The position numbers and the translations under genes were made by a program. A stretch of DNA of 33,655 bases, from NCBI GenBank assembly GCA_036752345.1, contig DAIOSV010000023.1, positions 1 to 33,655 on the forward strand, given 5' to 3'. This DNA is from UBA1715 sp036752345. GTDB taxonomy: Bacteria > Bacteroidota > Bacteroidia > Bacteroidales > UBA1715. Positions 14,700 to 22,926 of the stretch are shown here, in pieces. The notes under the pieces were generated by a model that made no database searches, had not been told where the DNA came from, and saw nothing but the letters and a program-made list of their open reading frames with translations. How positions within the stretch are numbered: position 1 is the stretch's first letter; every line of letters starts with the position of its first letter.

Positions 14700-15602
14700 T
14701 TATTGCTCGCGATATTCTTTTGGAGTAACGCCCACGCGTTCTCTGAAAAATTTGCAGAAGAAACTCGGGTTGGGAAAACTCAGTACGTCGGCTATGCGAT
14801 TGATGGTTTCGTTGCCGTGGCGGAGCATTACTTGGGCTTCGGCAATCAACGCTTTGTCTATCCATTTTTTTGCCGGTTGCCCGCTCGCTTGCTTTATCAT
14901 TGAGCTGAGGTAGCGATCGGTAAGGCAAAGTTTGTCGGCATAGAAACTGAGCTCGTGGTGCTGGTGGCAATTTTCATTTACCAATCGAATAAATTGCGAA
15001 AACAAATCCTTTTCACGGCTCACCGTGGTTGGGAGGCTCTTTTGATAATTGCGCACAATCGTATTTATATAGTTTACGCCAGTGAGGAACAAACTGTCTA
15101 TTGTTGCCGAAAAGTCTCCACCGCGTTGTGCCAGTGCAATGATGGCATTGATAATTCCAAGCAAAAACGAACAATCTTCATTGGTTGCAGGCACGAGATA
15201 ATCTTTCTCTATCCCTGAAAATGTTTCTGGAACGCGACCGTTGCAAATTCGATTTACATATTCGTTGCTCGGCACCAGAAACGCGAATTTGACATCGCCC
15301 GAAAAACCTTGTGCTTTCATAATGGTTTTATCCGAAGAAAAGACGATGAGTGGACTTTCTAAGTGATGATTGACAAGGTTGAGCTCAATGTGAACAATGC
15401 CGCTATATAAAATTCCGAATCTCGGCCGTTCAAGGATGTATGGATTGTTAAAATTGATAACCGAACTTGCCATAGCCGGAGTTGCGTCGGAAACAACCGT
15501 AAAATCATCACACGTATAATTGTTTGGAAGATTTGGAATGTCGCTATTCAAAATCTTCATAACTTTACTGATAGGAAATTCTTTTGGTTGTTCTTTTTCC
15601 AT
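14700..15602 (-). CDS. AraC-family transcriptional regulator
   Basis: A 300-residue regulator. The N-terminal 170 residues look like a cupin-type sensor, with no cysteine cluster of the Ada kind. The C-terminal 100 residues carry the two HTH units of AraC proteins (LSFYADKLCLTDRYLSSMIK, then ETINRIADVLSFPNPSFFCK followed by FRERVGVTPKEYREQ). ATG 15602 is taken over the earlier one at 15629; a near-consensus -7 box (GACCTTTG) precedes it. It is divergent from the tolC-type efflux operon and upstream of ogt, so it most likely controls the efflux operon and itself. Effector unknown. Confidence 0.93.
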   Translation of the reverse strand: MEKEQPKEFPISKVMKILNSDIPNLPNNYTCDDFTVVSDATPAMASSVINFNNPYILERPRFGILYSGIVHIELNLVNHHLESPLIVFSSDKTIMKAQGFSGDVKFAFLVPSNEYVNRICNGRVPETFSGIEKDYLVPATNEDCSFLLGIINAIIALAQRGGDFSATIDSLFLTGVNYINTIVRNYQKSLPTTVSREKDLFSQFIRLVNENCHQHHELSFYADKLCLTDRYLSSMIKQASGQPAKKWIDKALIAEAQVMLRHGNETINRIADVLSFPNPSFFCKFFRERVGVTPKEYREQ

Positions 15603-15648
15603 TGTTTTTTGCCTTGAAATCCAACACAAAGGTCATAAAATATCTAAA

Positions 15649-15697
15649 TTGGCAATCAAAAAAAGAGAATTTCAGTACAAATAGAACATATTGCCAA
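15649..15697. promoter_or_regulatory. Candidate operator for the AraC-type regulator
   Basis: TTGGCAAT (15649-15656) and ATTGCCAA (15690-15697) form an 8+8 bp perfect inverted repeat with centres 41 bases apart. The right half lies just upstream of where the -33 region of the efflux operon should be; the left half overlaps the regulator's own promoter region. This is the layout expected of an activator and autoregulator site. Confidence 0.5.
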
Positions 15698-15731
15698 CGA
15701 TACGGGTAATGCGAGGTTACGATTTCACGTA

Positions 15732-15739
15732 TATTTTTG
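15732..15739 (+). promoter_or_regulatory. Candidate -7 box of the efflux operon
   Basis: TATTTTTG, 22 bases before ATG 15762. No good -33 element is seen, fitting a promoter that needs an activator. Confidence 0.5.
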
Positions 15740-15761
15740 TGATACCGAAAATGTTTAGAGT

Positions 15762-17060
15762 ATGAAGAAATGTAATGTTTTGGTAATTCTTTTGGTTTGT
15801 GGATGGCAGGCAGCCATGGCGCAGTTTTCTATTGAAGATTTGCAAGAAAAGGCTCGACAAAACAATCCACTTGCCAAACAGTTTGAGCTGATAGAAAAAA
15901 GCAACCAATACACGGTGAACAACCTTAAACTGAAATGGTTGCCGCAAGTATCTGCTTTGGGGCAGGCTACATATCAAAGCGATGTGTCGGCGTGGCCGGA
16001 ATCCATGCAACCCTTGTTGGCCGGCATGGGAGCCGAAATGGACGGAATGTCAAAATTCCAATACAAAGTTGGCGTTGATGTGAACCAAACTATTTGGGAA
16101 GGAGGCCGAATTGCTGCCACAAGCAAGGTCGCAAAAATGCAAACAGAGGTATTGCAAGCCCAAAATGAGGTAAATCTTTATGTCGTAAAAAAACGAGTTA
16201 ACGATTTATTTTTCAGTGTGTTGCTTATTGATGAAAGACTCAAAGTAAATCGCGATATGCAGTCTCTTTTGCAAAGCAATGTGGAGCAAATGCAATCGAT
16301 GGTAGCAAATGGCGTGGCAATGCAAAGCGATGTAGATGCGCTCAAAGTTGAGCTTATAAATGCTCGCCAAAATGAGACCGAAATGCTAGCCACAAAAACT
16401 ATCGCTATGGACTTGCTATCGCAACTTTGTGGAACTCAAATTGACAGCATACAAGCACCAACCATTAATGTGCAAAATTGGTCAGTTTCTACCGGCGGAG
16501 ATTCTGTTGGTGCTCGCCCTGAGTTCGCATTGATTGAGTCAAGCAATCGTCTTGCTCAAATGCAGGAAAAACAACTAAAATCGGGTTTGATGCCTACGGT
16601 AAGTGTTTTTGCTTCAGGCTATTATGGCTATCCGGGATACAATATGTTTGAGTCAATTATGGAACATGAAAATAGTTTGAATGGCATTGTTGGCGCACGC
16701 ATTTCCTGGAATATTTCTAATTTTTATACGAATAAAAACGACAAAAGTAAACTTATGGTGCAACGGCAAATGAATGAAAATCAACGAGAAACGTTTTTGT
16801 TTAACAACTCGTTGGAACAAACCAATGCGCAACGTTCCATAGATAAATATCGTTTGTTGATTGAGCAGGATAATGAGATAGTGACGCTTCGCGAAAATGT
16901 GCGCAAGGCCACCGAAAAAAAACTTGCCAATGGCGTTGTTGACTCCAACAAACTTGTGGAGCAAATTATGAAAGAGAACAGCGCCCGCAACAACAAGGCC
17001 ATTCATCAGGTTGAGTTACTCAATGAAATGTATAACTTACAATACACGAAAGGATTATGA
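15762..17060 (+). CDS. TolC-family outer membrane efflux protein
   Basis: A 432-residue exported protein; signal peptide MKKCNVLVILLVCGWQAAMAQ, then FSIEDLQEKARQNNPLAKQFE, the usual start of TolC-like proteins. Two long helical repeats follow, with QTIWEGGRI and the later ISWNISNFYTNKNDK in the equivalent places of each half. It should form the outer-membrane/periplasmic channel for the efflux system encoded downstream. Its stop overlaps the start of the HlyD-like gene by 4 bases (ATGA). First gene of a five-gene operon. Confidence 0.93.
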   Translation: MKKCNVLVILLVCGWQAAMAQFSIEDLQEKARQNNPLAKQFELIEKSNQYTVNNLKLKWLPQVSALGQATYQSDVSAWPESMQPLLAGMGAEMDGMSKFQYKVGVDVNQTIWEGGRIAATSKVAKMQTEVLQAQNEVNLYVVKKRVNDLFFSVLLIDERLKVNRDMQSLLQSNVEQMQSMVANGVAMQSDVDALKVELINARQNETEMLATKTIAMDLLSQLCGTQIDSIQAPTINVQNWSVSTGGDSVGARPEFALIESSNRLAQMQEKQLKSGLMPTVSVFASGYYGYPGYNMFESIMEHENSLNGIVGARISWNISNFYTNKNDKSKLMVQRQMNENQRETFLFNNSLEQTNAQRSIDKYRLLIEQDNEIVTLRENVRKATEKKLANGVVDSNKLVEQIMKENSARNNKAIHQVELLNEMYNLQYTKGL

Positions 17061-17947
17061 AAAAGACAGTGATTTTTGCATGTGCACTCGCTCTGGCTGC
17101 ATGTAGCAACGAGAATGGGAAATACGATATAACCGGCACATTTGAAGCCACAGAAGTAACTGTTTCGGCCGAAGGAACAGGCAGGCTCATGAGTTTCACG
17201 CTTGAAGAAGGAGACCAGATAGCAGCCGGCACGCAAGTGGGGCTTATTGATACGGTACAACTTGCGCTCAAGGCTCGTCAGTTTGGGGCTACGGAGGAAA
17301 GTATCGCAAACCAACGTCCTGATATTCAGGCACAAATAGCGGCAACGAAACAACAAATTGCCAAGGCTGAAAAAGAGGCAAAACGTCAGCAAAATTTGCT
17401 CAACGACAATGCCGGCACGCAAAAGCAACTTGATGATGCGCTCAATCAAGTTTCGGTGCTCAAACAGCAACTCAAAGCGCAAATGTCAACGCTCGACAAC
17501 AGCACAAAGGCGCTTAATTCGCAGATGAATGCCACGGCAATTCAGCGTGAGCAAATACTTGACCAACTTGGTAAATGCCATATTGTATCGCCAATTGCGG
17601 GAACAATCATTGAAAAATATGCCGAGCAAGGCGAATTTGCTGCAACCGGAAAACCGCTCTTCAAAGTGGCTGACCTTAGCAACATGTATTTACGTGCCTA
17701 CATTACCTCGGTGCAACTCAAAGATGTGAAATTGGGCCAAAAAGTAAAAGTGTGGAGCGACAGCGGTGACGATAATCGCCAGTCATACGATGGTGTGATT
17801 ACGTGGATTTCGAGCCGAAGTGAATTTACACCAAAAACCATTCTTACCGATGACGCTCGCGCTGATCAAGTATATGCGGTGAAAATTGCGGTAAAAAATG
17901 ATGGATATCTTAAAATTGGAATGTACGGAGAAGTTGCTTTGCAATAG
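17057..17947 (+). CDS. HlyD/MFP-family efflux adaptor lipoprotein
   Basis: A 296-residue periplasmic adaptor. It has a lipobox ALAAC with Cys16, then a biotinyl-lipoyl-like half (TGTFEATEVTVSAEGTGRL, LEEGDQIAAGTQVG), a helical hairpin rich in Gln, Lys and Ala (about residues 85-170), the second lipoyl half (HIVSPIAGTIIEKYAEQGEF) and a beta barrel. It resembles YbhG of E. coli. It should bridge the inner-membrane ABC complex and the TolC-type channel. The next gene starts on the base after its stop. Confidence 0.92.
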   Translation: MKKTVIFACALALAACSNENGKYDITGTFEATEVTVSAEGTGRLMSFTLEEGDQIAAGTQVGLIDTVQLALKARQFGATEESIANQRPDIQAQIAATKQQIAKAEKEAKRQQNLLNDNAGTQKQLDDALNQVSVLKQQLKAQMSTLDNSTKALNSQMNATAIQREQILDQLGKCHIVSPIAGTIIEKYAEQGEFAATGKPLFKVADLSNMYLRAYITSVQLKDVKLGQKVKVWSDSGDDNRQSYDGVITWISSRSEFTPKTILTDDARADQVYAVKIAVKNDGYLKIGMYGEVALQ

Positions 17948-19405
17948 ATGAACGCAATTGAGATTCAACATATTAGCAAATCGTATGGTTCGGTTGTGGC
18001 ATTGGACGATGTAAATCTCTCAATTCCAAGCGGAAGCATTTTCGGATTGATAGGTCCTGACGGCGCGGGCAAAACCACCTTGTTTCGGATACTCACTACC
18101 TTGCTTTTGCCAAATAAAGGAACGGCGACCGTTGCGGGTTTTGATACCGTTGCCGATATGTTGGAAATTCGAAAATGCGTGGGATACATGCCCGGCAAAT
18201 TCTCGCTTTATCAGGATTTGAGTGTTGAAGAGAATCTCACGTTTTTTGCCACATTGTTCAACACCACCGTTGCCGAAGGATACGAAGGCATAAAGGATAT
18301 TTACAGCCAAATTGAAAAATTCAAAACTCGCCGTGCAGGTGCGCTTTCGGGTGGAATGAAACAAAAACTTGCCTTGAGTTGTGCCTTGATTCACAACCCT
18401 AAAATTTTGTTTCTTGATGAGCCAACTACCGGCGTTGACCCTGTTTCTCGTACCGAATTCTGGGAAATGCTTGCTAAACTCAAACAGCGAGGCATTACAA
18501 TCATAGCATCTACGCCGTATCTTGATGAGGTTCGTCGTTGCGACGAAATCGGCTTTATTGATAAAGGTAAAATCATGGGCGTTGGTCAGCCCGATGCTAT
18601 TTTGGAACAATTCAAGGCGATTTTTATGCCTGAAGCGCCCCAAAAGAAAGCTGCAGAAAATAACAAAAATGAGGTTGTCATTTCCGTAGAAAATCTGGTG
18701 AAAGCATTTGGTACGTTCCATGCGGTTGATGGCATTTCGTTTGAAGTAAAACGAGGTGAAATTTTCGGCTTTCTTGGCGCAAATGGTGCAGGAAAAACCA
18801 CCGCTATGCGAATGCTTAACGGACTTTCGCAGCCGACCTCGGGAAAAGCAACCGTGGCCGGGTTTGACGTAAGTACCGAATACGAAGAAATAAAAAAACA
18901 CATTGGCTACATGAGCCAACGTTTTTCGCTCTACGAAGACATGACGGTGATGGAAAATATTCGCTTGTTTGGCGGTATTTACGGCATGAGTCAAAAGCAA
19001 ATTGCCGAAAAAGCAAACTATATGCTTGAGAGTATGGATTTTGTTGGTGAGGCCAATACGATTGTTGGCAGTTTGCCGCTCGGACGGAAACAAAAGTTGG
19101 CGTTTAGTGTGAGCATTTTTCACGAACCCGATGTGGTTTTTCTTGACGAACCAACCGGTGGCGTTGATCCTGCAACGCGAAAACAATTTTGGAACCTCAT
19201 ATACGAGGCTGCGGGCCGCGGCATTACTGTTTTTGTGACTACGCACTACATGGACGAGGCTGAATATTGCGATAGAATTTCAATAATGGTTGATGGAAAA
19301 ATAAAGGCTCTGGGCTCACCGGCAGAACTGAAACAACAATATGCCGCCACCGATATGGGAGAAGTCTTCCGTCTCTTGGCGCGAGGAGCAAAACGTGGCG
19401 ATTAA
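17948..19405 (+). CDS. Tandem ABC-transporter ATPase (YbhF type) with one canonical and one degenerate site predicted
   Basis: A 485-residue protein holding two ATP-binding domains. NBD1 (1 to about 225): Walker A GPDGAGKTT (36-44), signature LSGGMKQ (133-139), Walker B ILFLDEP (153-159). However, the Q-loop reads YMPGKF (Gly83 instead of Gln) and the switch histidine is Pro190 (STPYLDE). NBD2 (about 243-485): Walker A GANGAGKTT (277-285), Q-loop YMSQRF (Gln324), Walker B VVFLDEP and switch His433, but signature LPLGRKQ (376-382). The two halves thus complement each other, leaving one good composite site. Powers export by the two permeases encoded next. Confidence 0.93.
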   Translation: MNAIEIQHISKSYGSVVALDDVNLSIPSGSIFGLIGPDGAGKTTLFRILTTLLLPNKGTATVAGFDTVADMLEIRKCVGYMPGKFSLYQDLSVEENLTFFATLFNTTVAEGYEGIKDIYSQIEKFKTRRAGALSGGMKQKLALSCALIHNPKILFLDEPTTGVDPVSRTEFWEMLAKLKQRGITIIASTPYLDEVRRCDEIGFIDKGKIMGVGQPDAILEQFKAIFMPEAPQKKAAENNKNEVVISVENLVKAFGTFHAVDGISFEVKRGEIFGFLGANGAGKTTAMRMLNGLSQPTSGKATVAGFDVSTEYEEIKKHIGYMSQRFSLYEDMTVMENIRLFGGIYGMSQKQIAEKANYMLESMDFVGEANTIVGSLPLGRKQKLAFSVSIFHEPDVVFLDEPTGGVDPATRKQFWNLIYEAAGRGITVFVTTHYMDEAEYCDRISIMVDGKIKALGSPAELKQQYAATDMGEVFRLLARGAKRGD

Positions 19406-19415
19406 ATTACAAAGT

Positions 19416-20504
19416 ATGGGAAATAATGCGTTCATATCGTTCATCATAAAGGAGACAAAACACATTGTCCGTGATACCCGAACTATGGTCATTTTGTTCG
19501 GTATTCCGCTCATTATGATGTTGCTTTTCGGTTTCGCTATTTCCACCGATGTAAAAAATGTCCGCATCGTTTTGGTGCAACAAAATATTGACCAAAAAAC
19601 GCAAGCAATCATCAGTCGGTTGAATGCTTCGGAGTATTTTACGGTAGAACGTATCGCTCATTCATCCGCTGAGGCTGAAGAAATGATTCGGAATCAGAAG
19701 GCAGAAATGGCAATAGTGTTCTCCGAACATTTTGCGGCAAATAGTGCCAACGGTTCGGCAAAAGTTCAAATTATGGTGAATGGCACTGACCCCAATACCA
19801 GTCAGCAACAAGTGAATTATGCTCGGGCAATTATTATGCAAGAATTAGGCGCAGCAGCCATTTCCGTTGCTTCAACGAGAAATTTGTATAATCCGCAGAT
19901 TAAGAGCGCGTTCAATTTTGTGCCCGGAATTATGGGAATGTTGCTCATGCTTATTTGCGCCATGATGACCTCGGTGAGCATAGTGAAAGAAAAAGAGCGT
20001 GGAACGATGGAAGTGTTGTTGGTTTCGCCTATAAAACCAATAATGATAATCATTTCCAAGGCAGTGCCGTATTTTGTGTTGTCGTTCATTATTTTGATTG
20101 CCATAATGCTTATGTCGCACTTTATACTTGGTGTTCCCATGGAAGGAAATATTGGTGCAATTATGGCATTGTCAATGCTTTATGTTCTGCTTTCGCTTGC
20201 GTTGGGATTGCTCATAAGTGTGATTGCTGACACGCAACTGGTGGCCTTACTCTTTTCGGGCATGGTGTTGCTCTTGCCGTGTATTATGCTTTCGGGCATG
20301 ATATATCCTATTGAGAGTATCCCAACCATCTTGCAGTATATTTCAGCCATAGTGCCCGCACGTTGGTACATTTCCGCAGTCAAAAAAATGATGATAATGG
20401 GTGTAGGAATAGACACTATAGTACAAGAACTTTCCATACTTACAACTATGACTATAGTTCTTGTGACGGTTGCATTAAAGAAATTTAAAACTCGTTTGGA
20501 ATGA
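19416..20504 (+). CDS. ABC-2-type permease (YbhS/R type), first of two
   Basis: A 362-residue inner-membrane protein. It has an N-terminal ETKHIVRDTRT segment and first helix (VILFGIPLIMMLLFGFAIS), a long periplasmic loop (about residues 50-170), then five helices including VKEKERGTMEVLLVSPIKP, the typical coupling segment of ABC-2 permeases. ATG 19416 gives a natural start; a GTG at 19395 with GAGGAG seven bases upstream is a real alternative, overlapping the ATPase gene by 11 bases. It should pair with the next permease. Stop overlaps the next start (ATGA). Confidence 0.9.
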   Translation: MGNNAFISFIIKETKHIVRDTRTMVILFGIPLIMMLLFGFAISTDVKNVRIVLVQQNIDQKTQAIISRLNASEYFTVERIAHSSAEAEEMIRNQKAEMAIVFSEHFAANSANGSAKVQIMVNGTDPNTSQQQVNYARAIIMQELGAAAISVASTRNLYNPQIKSAFNFVPGIMGMLLMLICAMMTSVSIVKEKERGTMEVLLVSPIKPIMIIISKAVPYFVLSFIILIAIMLMSHFILGVPMEGNIGAIMALSMLYVLLSLALGLLISVIADTQLVALLFSGMVLLLPCIMLSGMIYPIESIPTILQYISAIVPARWYISAVKKMMIMGVGIDTIVQELSILTTMTIVLVTVALKKFKTRLE

Positions 20505-21598
20505 CGCTAAAAACGCTTCTTTGGAAAGAATTTACGCAAATTCGCCGAAATGCGTTTTTGCCTCGTGTGATATTTGCTTTGCCTATAGGCATAATCTGTA
20601 TTTTCCCATGGGTAGCAAATATGGAGGTTACGGGTATCAATGTCTGCATAGTTGACAACGACCATAGTTCGCTTTCAACCCGTTTGACGCATCGCATTGA
20701 GTCGTCAACGTATTTCAACTTTCTTGGCATGGCCGATACGTACGCTGAAGGTTTGAGGGATATAGAAAAAGGTAAAGCCGACCTTGTGGCGGTTATTCCC
20801 CAAAACTATGGACGTGATGTTGCCATGGGCAAACTTCCTCAGATATTTATTGCCGCAAACAGTGTAAACGGTACTAAAGGGAGTCTGGGCTCAGCGTATG
20901 TCACAAATATTATTATGCAGAATTTATCCGAAGAAATGCATGTGGCTTCGCAAACGGCTATTGTGAGCGTTGAAGAAAAAGTGCTGTACAATCCGTATAG
21001 GAATTTCAAGGTGTACATGATTCCTGCTCTTATGACCATGATTATCATCATGATTTGCGGTTTTTTGCCTTCGCTCAATATAGTGGGCGAAAAAGAGGTT
21101 GGCACCATTGAGCAAATAAACGTAACGCCCGTCACAAAGTGGGATTTTATACTTGCAAAACTGATTCCGTATTGGATTTTTGCCGCTATTGATTTGTCGG
21201 TAAGCCTTGTGCTTTCGTGGCTGATATACGACATTGCGCCTTCGGGAAATGTTGGGCTCATTTTCTTAGGAGCCATTTTGCTCGCTATTACGTTCAGTAG
21301 TATAGGAATTATAATCTCAAACTATAGCGACACCATGCAGCAAGCAATGTTTATCATGTGGTTTGTGTTGGTGTGCCTTATGTTGCTCAGCGGTTTGTTT
21401 ACGCCTATACGCAGTATGCCCGATTGGTCGTATATCCTTACGTACTTCAATCCGGTGCGGTATTTTATAGACTTGATGCGCGCAGTATTTGTGCAAGGAA
21501 CCGGTTTCTCAGGGATTCTATTACAATTTGGTGGATTAACTGCTTTCTCTCTCGTAATGGGAGCGTGGGCAGTGGTGAGTTATCGAAAGAATTCGTAG
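20501..21598 (+). CDS. ABC-2-type permease (YbhS/R type), second of two
   Basis: A 365-residue inner-membrane protein with the same plan as its neighbour. It has KTLLWKEFTQIRRNAF before the first helix, a periplasmic domain (about 45-170), then VGEKEVGTIEQINVTPVTK and five further helices, ending with the family-typical LSGLFTPIRSMPDW and YFNPVRYFIDLMRAVF. It overlaps the previous gene by 4 bases and is the last gene of the operon. Only 8 bases separate its stop from the convergent GGGPS-type gene, with no visible terminator. Confidence 0.92.
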   Translation: MTLKTLLWKEFTQIRRNAFLPRVIFALPIGIICIFPWVANMEVTGINVCIVDNDHSSLSTRLTHRIESSTYFNFLGMADTYAEGLRDIEKGKADLVAVIPQNYGRDVAMGKLPQIFIAANSVNGTKGSLGSAYVTNIIMQNLSEEMHVASQTAIVSVEEKVLYNPYRNFKVYMIPALMTMIIIMICGFLPSLNIVGEKEVGTIEQINVTPVTKWDFILAKLIPYWIFAAIDLSVSLVLSWLIYDIAPSGNVGLIFLGAILLAITFSSIGIIISNYSDTMQQAMFIMWFVLVCLMLLSGLFTPIRSMPDWSYILTYFNPVRYFIDLMRAVFVQGTGFSGILLQFGGLTAFSLVMGAWAVVSYRKNS

Positions 21599-21606
21599 GT
21601 AAAGAG

Positions 21607-22326
21607 TTAAAATTCTTTCGCCACCTTTTTCATTTCCACTAAAATTTCGGGCTGTTTTTCAATGATAGTGCCAATAACGGCAATGTCAGCACCGCTTTTA
21701 TATACTTGGCGCATATCTTCGGGAGTTTTGATGCCACCACCTACAATCAACGGAATGGAACACGCTTTCTTTACTCGTGCAATTGTTTCCGGATTGGCCG
21801 TTGTTTTTGCTCCGCTTCCGCCTTCCAAGTAGAGCGCTTTAAGCCCGAGCATTTCGCCCGCAAGAGCCGTTGCTTCGGCAATGTCGGGTTTGTTGTACGG
21901 AATTGCGCGTGTGTTGCTCATGTATTCTACTGAAGTTGCACTTCCGCAATCTATCAAAATGTAGCCCGTTGGAATTACCTCAAGTTTCGTTTGTTTAATA
22001 ACAGGAGCGGAAAGAACGTGGTTGCCAATCAAAAACTCGGCATTTCTGCCCGAAATAAGCGAGAGAAATAAGATAGCATCTGCGTTTGGAGCCACCTGAC
22101 ATGCATTGCCGGGAAATAATACAACCGGACCGGTGTACACTTCTTTTATTTTTGCAATAGCGTGCTCTACGCTCTGAATAACCAAACTGCCGCCAACAAA
22201 CACAAAGTCAATTGCTTCTTGTTGAGCTGTACGCGAAAGTTTCAAAAGAGTCTCATCAGAGTGTTTGTCAGGATCGATGAGAAGAGCTAATTGCTTTTGT
22301 TTTTTTTCAAATGACTGGTAAATCAT
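21607..22326 (-). CDS. Geranylgeranylglyceryl/heptaprenylglyceryl phosphate synthase family protein
   Basis: A 239-residue TIM-barrel enzyme joining sn-glycerol-1-phosphate to a polyprenyl diphosphate by an ether bond, the first step of archaeal-type lipids. Seen: LIDPDK (residues 16-21), FVGGSL, LFPGN, the long GYILIDCGSATSVEY, YLEGGSGA and the phosphate-binding GGGIKTPE and IGTIIE. Bacteroidota members of this family are known to be active on prenyl diphosphates, but their product's use is unclear. ATG 22326 overlaps the stop of the phosphopantetheinyl transferase gene (ATGA), which decides it over 22353. Confidence 0.92.
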   Translation of the reverse strand: MIYQSFEKKQKQLALLIDPDKHSDETLLKLSRTAQQEAIDFVFVGGSLVIQSVEHAIAKIKEVYTGPVVLFPGNACQVAPNADAILFLSLISGRNAEFLIGNHVLSAPVIKQTKLEVIPTGYILIDCGSATSVEYMSNTRAIPYNKPDIAEATALAGEMLGLKALYLEGGSGAKTTANPETIARVKKACSIPLIVGGGIKTPEDMRQVYKSGADIAVIGTIIEKQPEILVEMKKVAKEF

Positions 22327-22925
22327 AATCTCTCGTTTTTCTCGCAAGCCCAAACAAGGCTATAGTTATCGTTACGAATGTACGATAAATTTGTAATATT
22401 CGATATTTTTCCATCAATTATCACACGACCTTCCAATGTCTTGTCGGAAATTCGAGTGATGCAGAAGTCTAATAAATTCTGCGAGGCATTGGTGAGTTTG
22501 AACATCGTTTCCTTTGCCGACCAAAGCACGGTAAGGTCTTCCAAACTTGTGAAAATAGATTTTTCATCGTCGCGCACAAATTTCGGAGTAATTTTCAAAA
22601 TCTGCTGGCGATATTCTTCTATATCAATGGCAACCTTGTACTTGCTGTAAATGACTGCCACATACGAGCGGGAGTGACTGAGCGAGATTGAAAAATCAGC
22701 CATAGTTGGTTTTCCGCAGGATTCATATTGTATCTCAGAATAGTTGTTGCCAAGCAGGTCGCGAAACATGAGTCGTGACAAGGCAAATTCTATCTTCTTC
22801 TTCTCATTTGAAAAACCACCGAATGCTTCTCGCTCCTGTTCTGAGAGTTTTTGCAAATCATTGTCAGTAATGACTTTGGGTTTGTCAAGAACTTGAAGAG
22901 TGAAGTCGTCGGAAGAAATAATCAT
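22323..22925 (-). CDS. 4'-phosphopantetheinyl transferase superfamily protein
   Basis: Moves phosphopantetheine from CoA to a serine of carrier proteins. The 200-residue protein shows the two family motifs: VAIDIEE (Asp101, Glu103, magnesium binding) and WSAKETMFKL (Trp135, Lys138, Glu139), plus the earlier SLSHSRSYVAV. The length and layout are of the Sfp/HetI-like group rather than AcpS. Its partner carrier protein cannot be told from this window. It starts one base after the protease stop and overlaps the GGGPS-type gene. Confidence 0.9.
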   Translation of the reverse strand: MIISSDDFTLQVLDKPKVITDNDLQKLSEQEREAFGGFSNEKKKIEFALSRLMFRDLLGNNYSEIQYESCGKPTMADFSISLSHSRSYVAVIYSKYKVAIDIEEYRQQILKITPKFVRDDEKSIFTSLEDLTVLWSAKETMFKLTNASQNLLDFCITRISDKTLEGRVIIDGKISNITNLSYIRNDNYSLVWACEKNERL

Positions 22926-22926
22926 A

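Noticed and set aside
14692..14970. N-terminal extension of ogt by 93 residues
   Set aside because: It overlaps the AraC HTH-coding region in another frame, and its basic, low-complexity text does not look like protein of this family.
18020..19246. 408-codon open frame on the minus strand
   Set aside because: It lies wholly antisense to the double ABC ATPase, which has clear motifs. The translation is Arg/His/Phe-rich and resembles no family.
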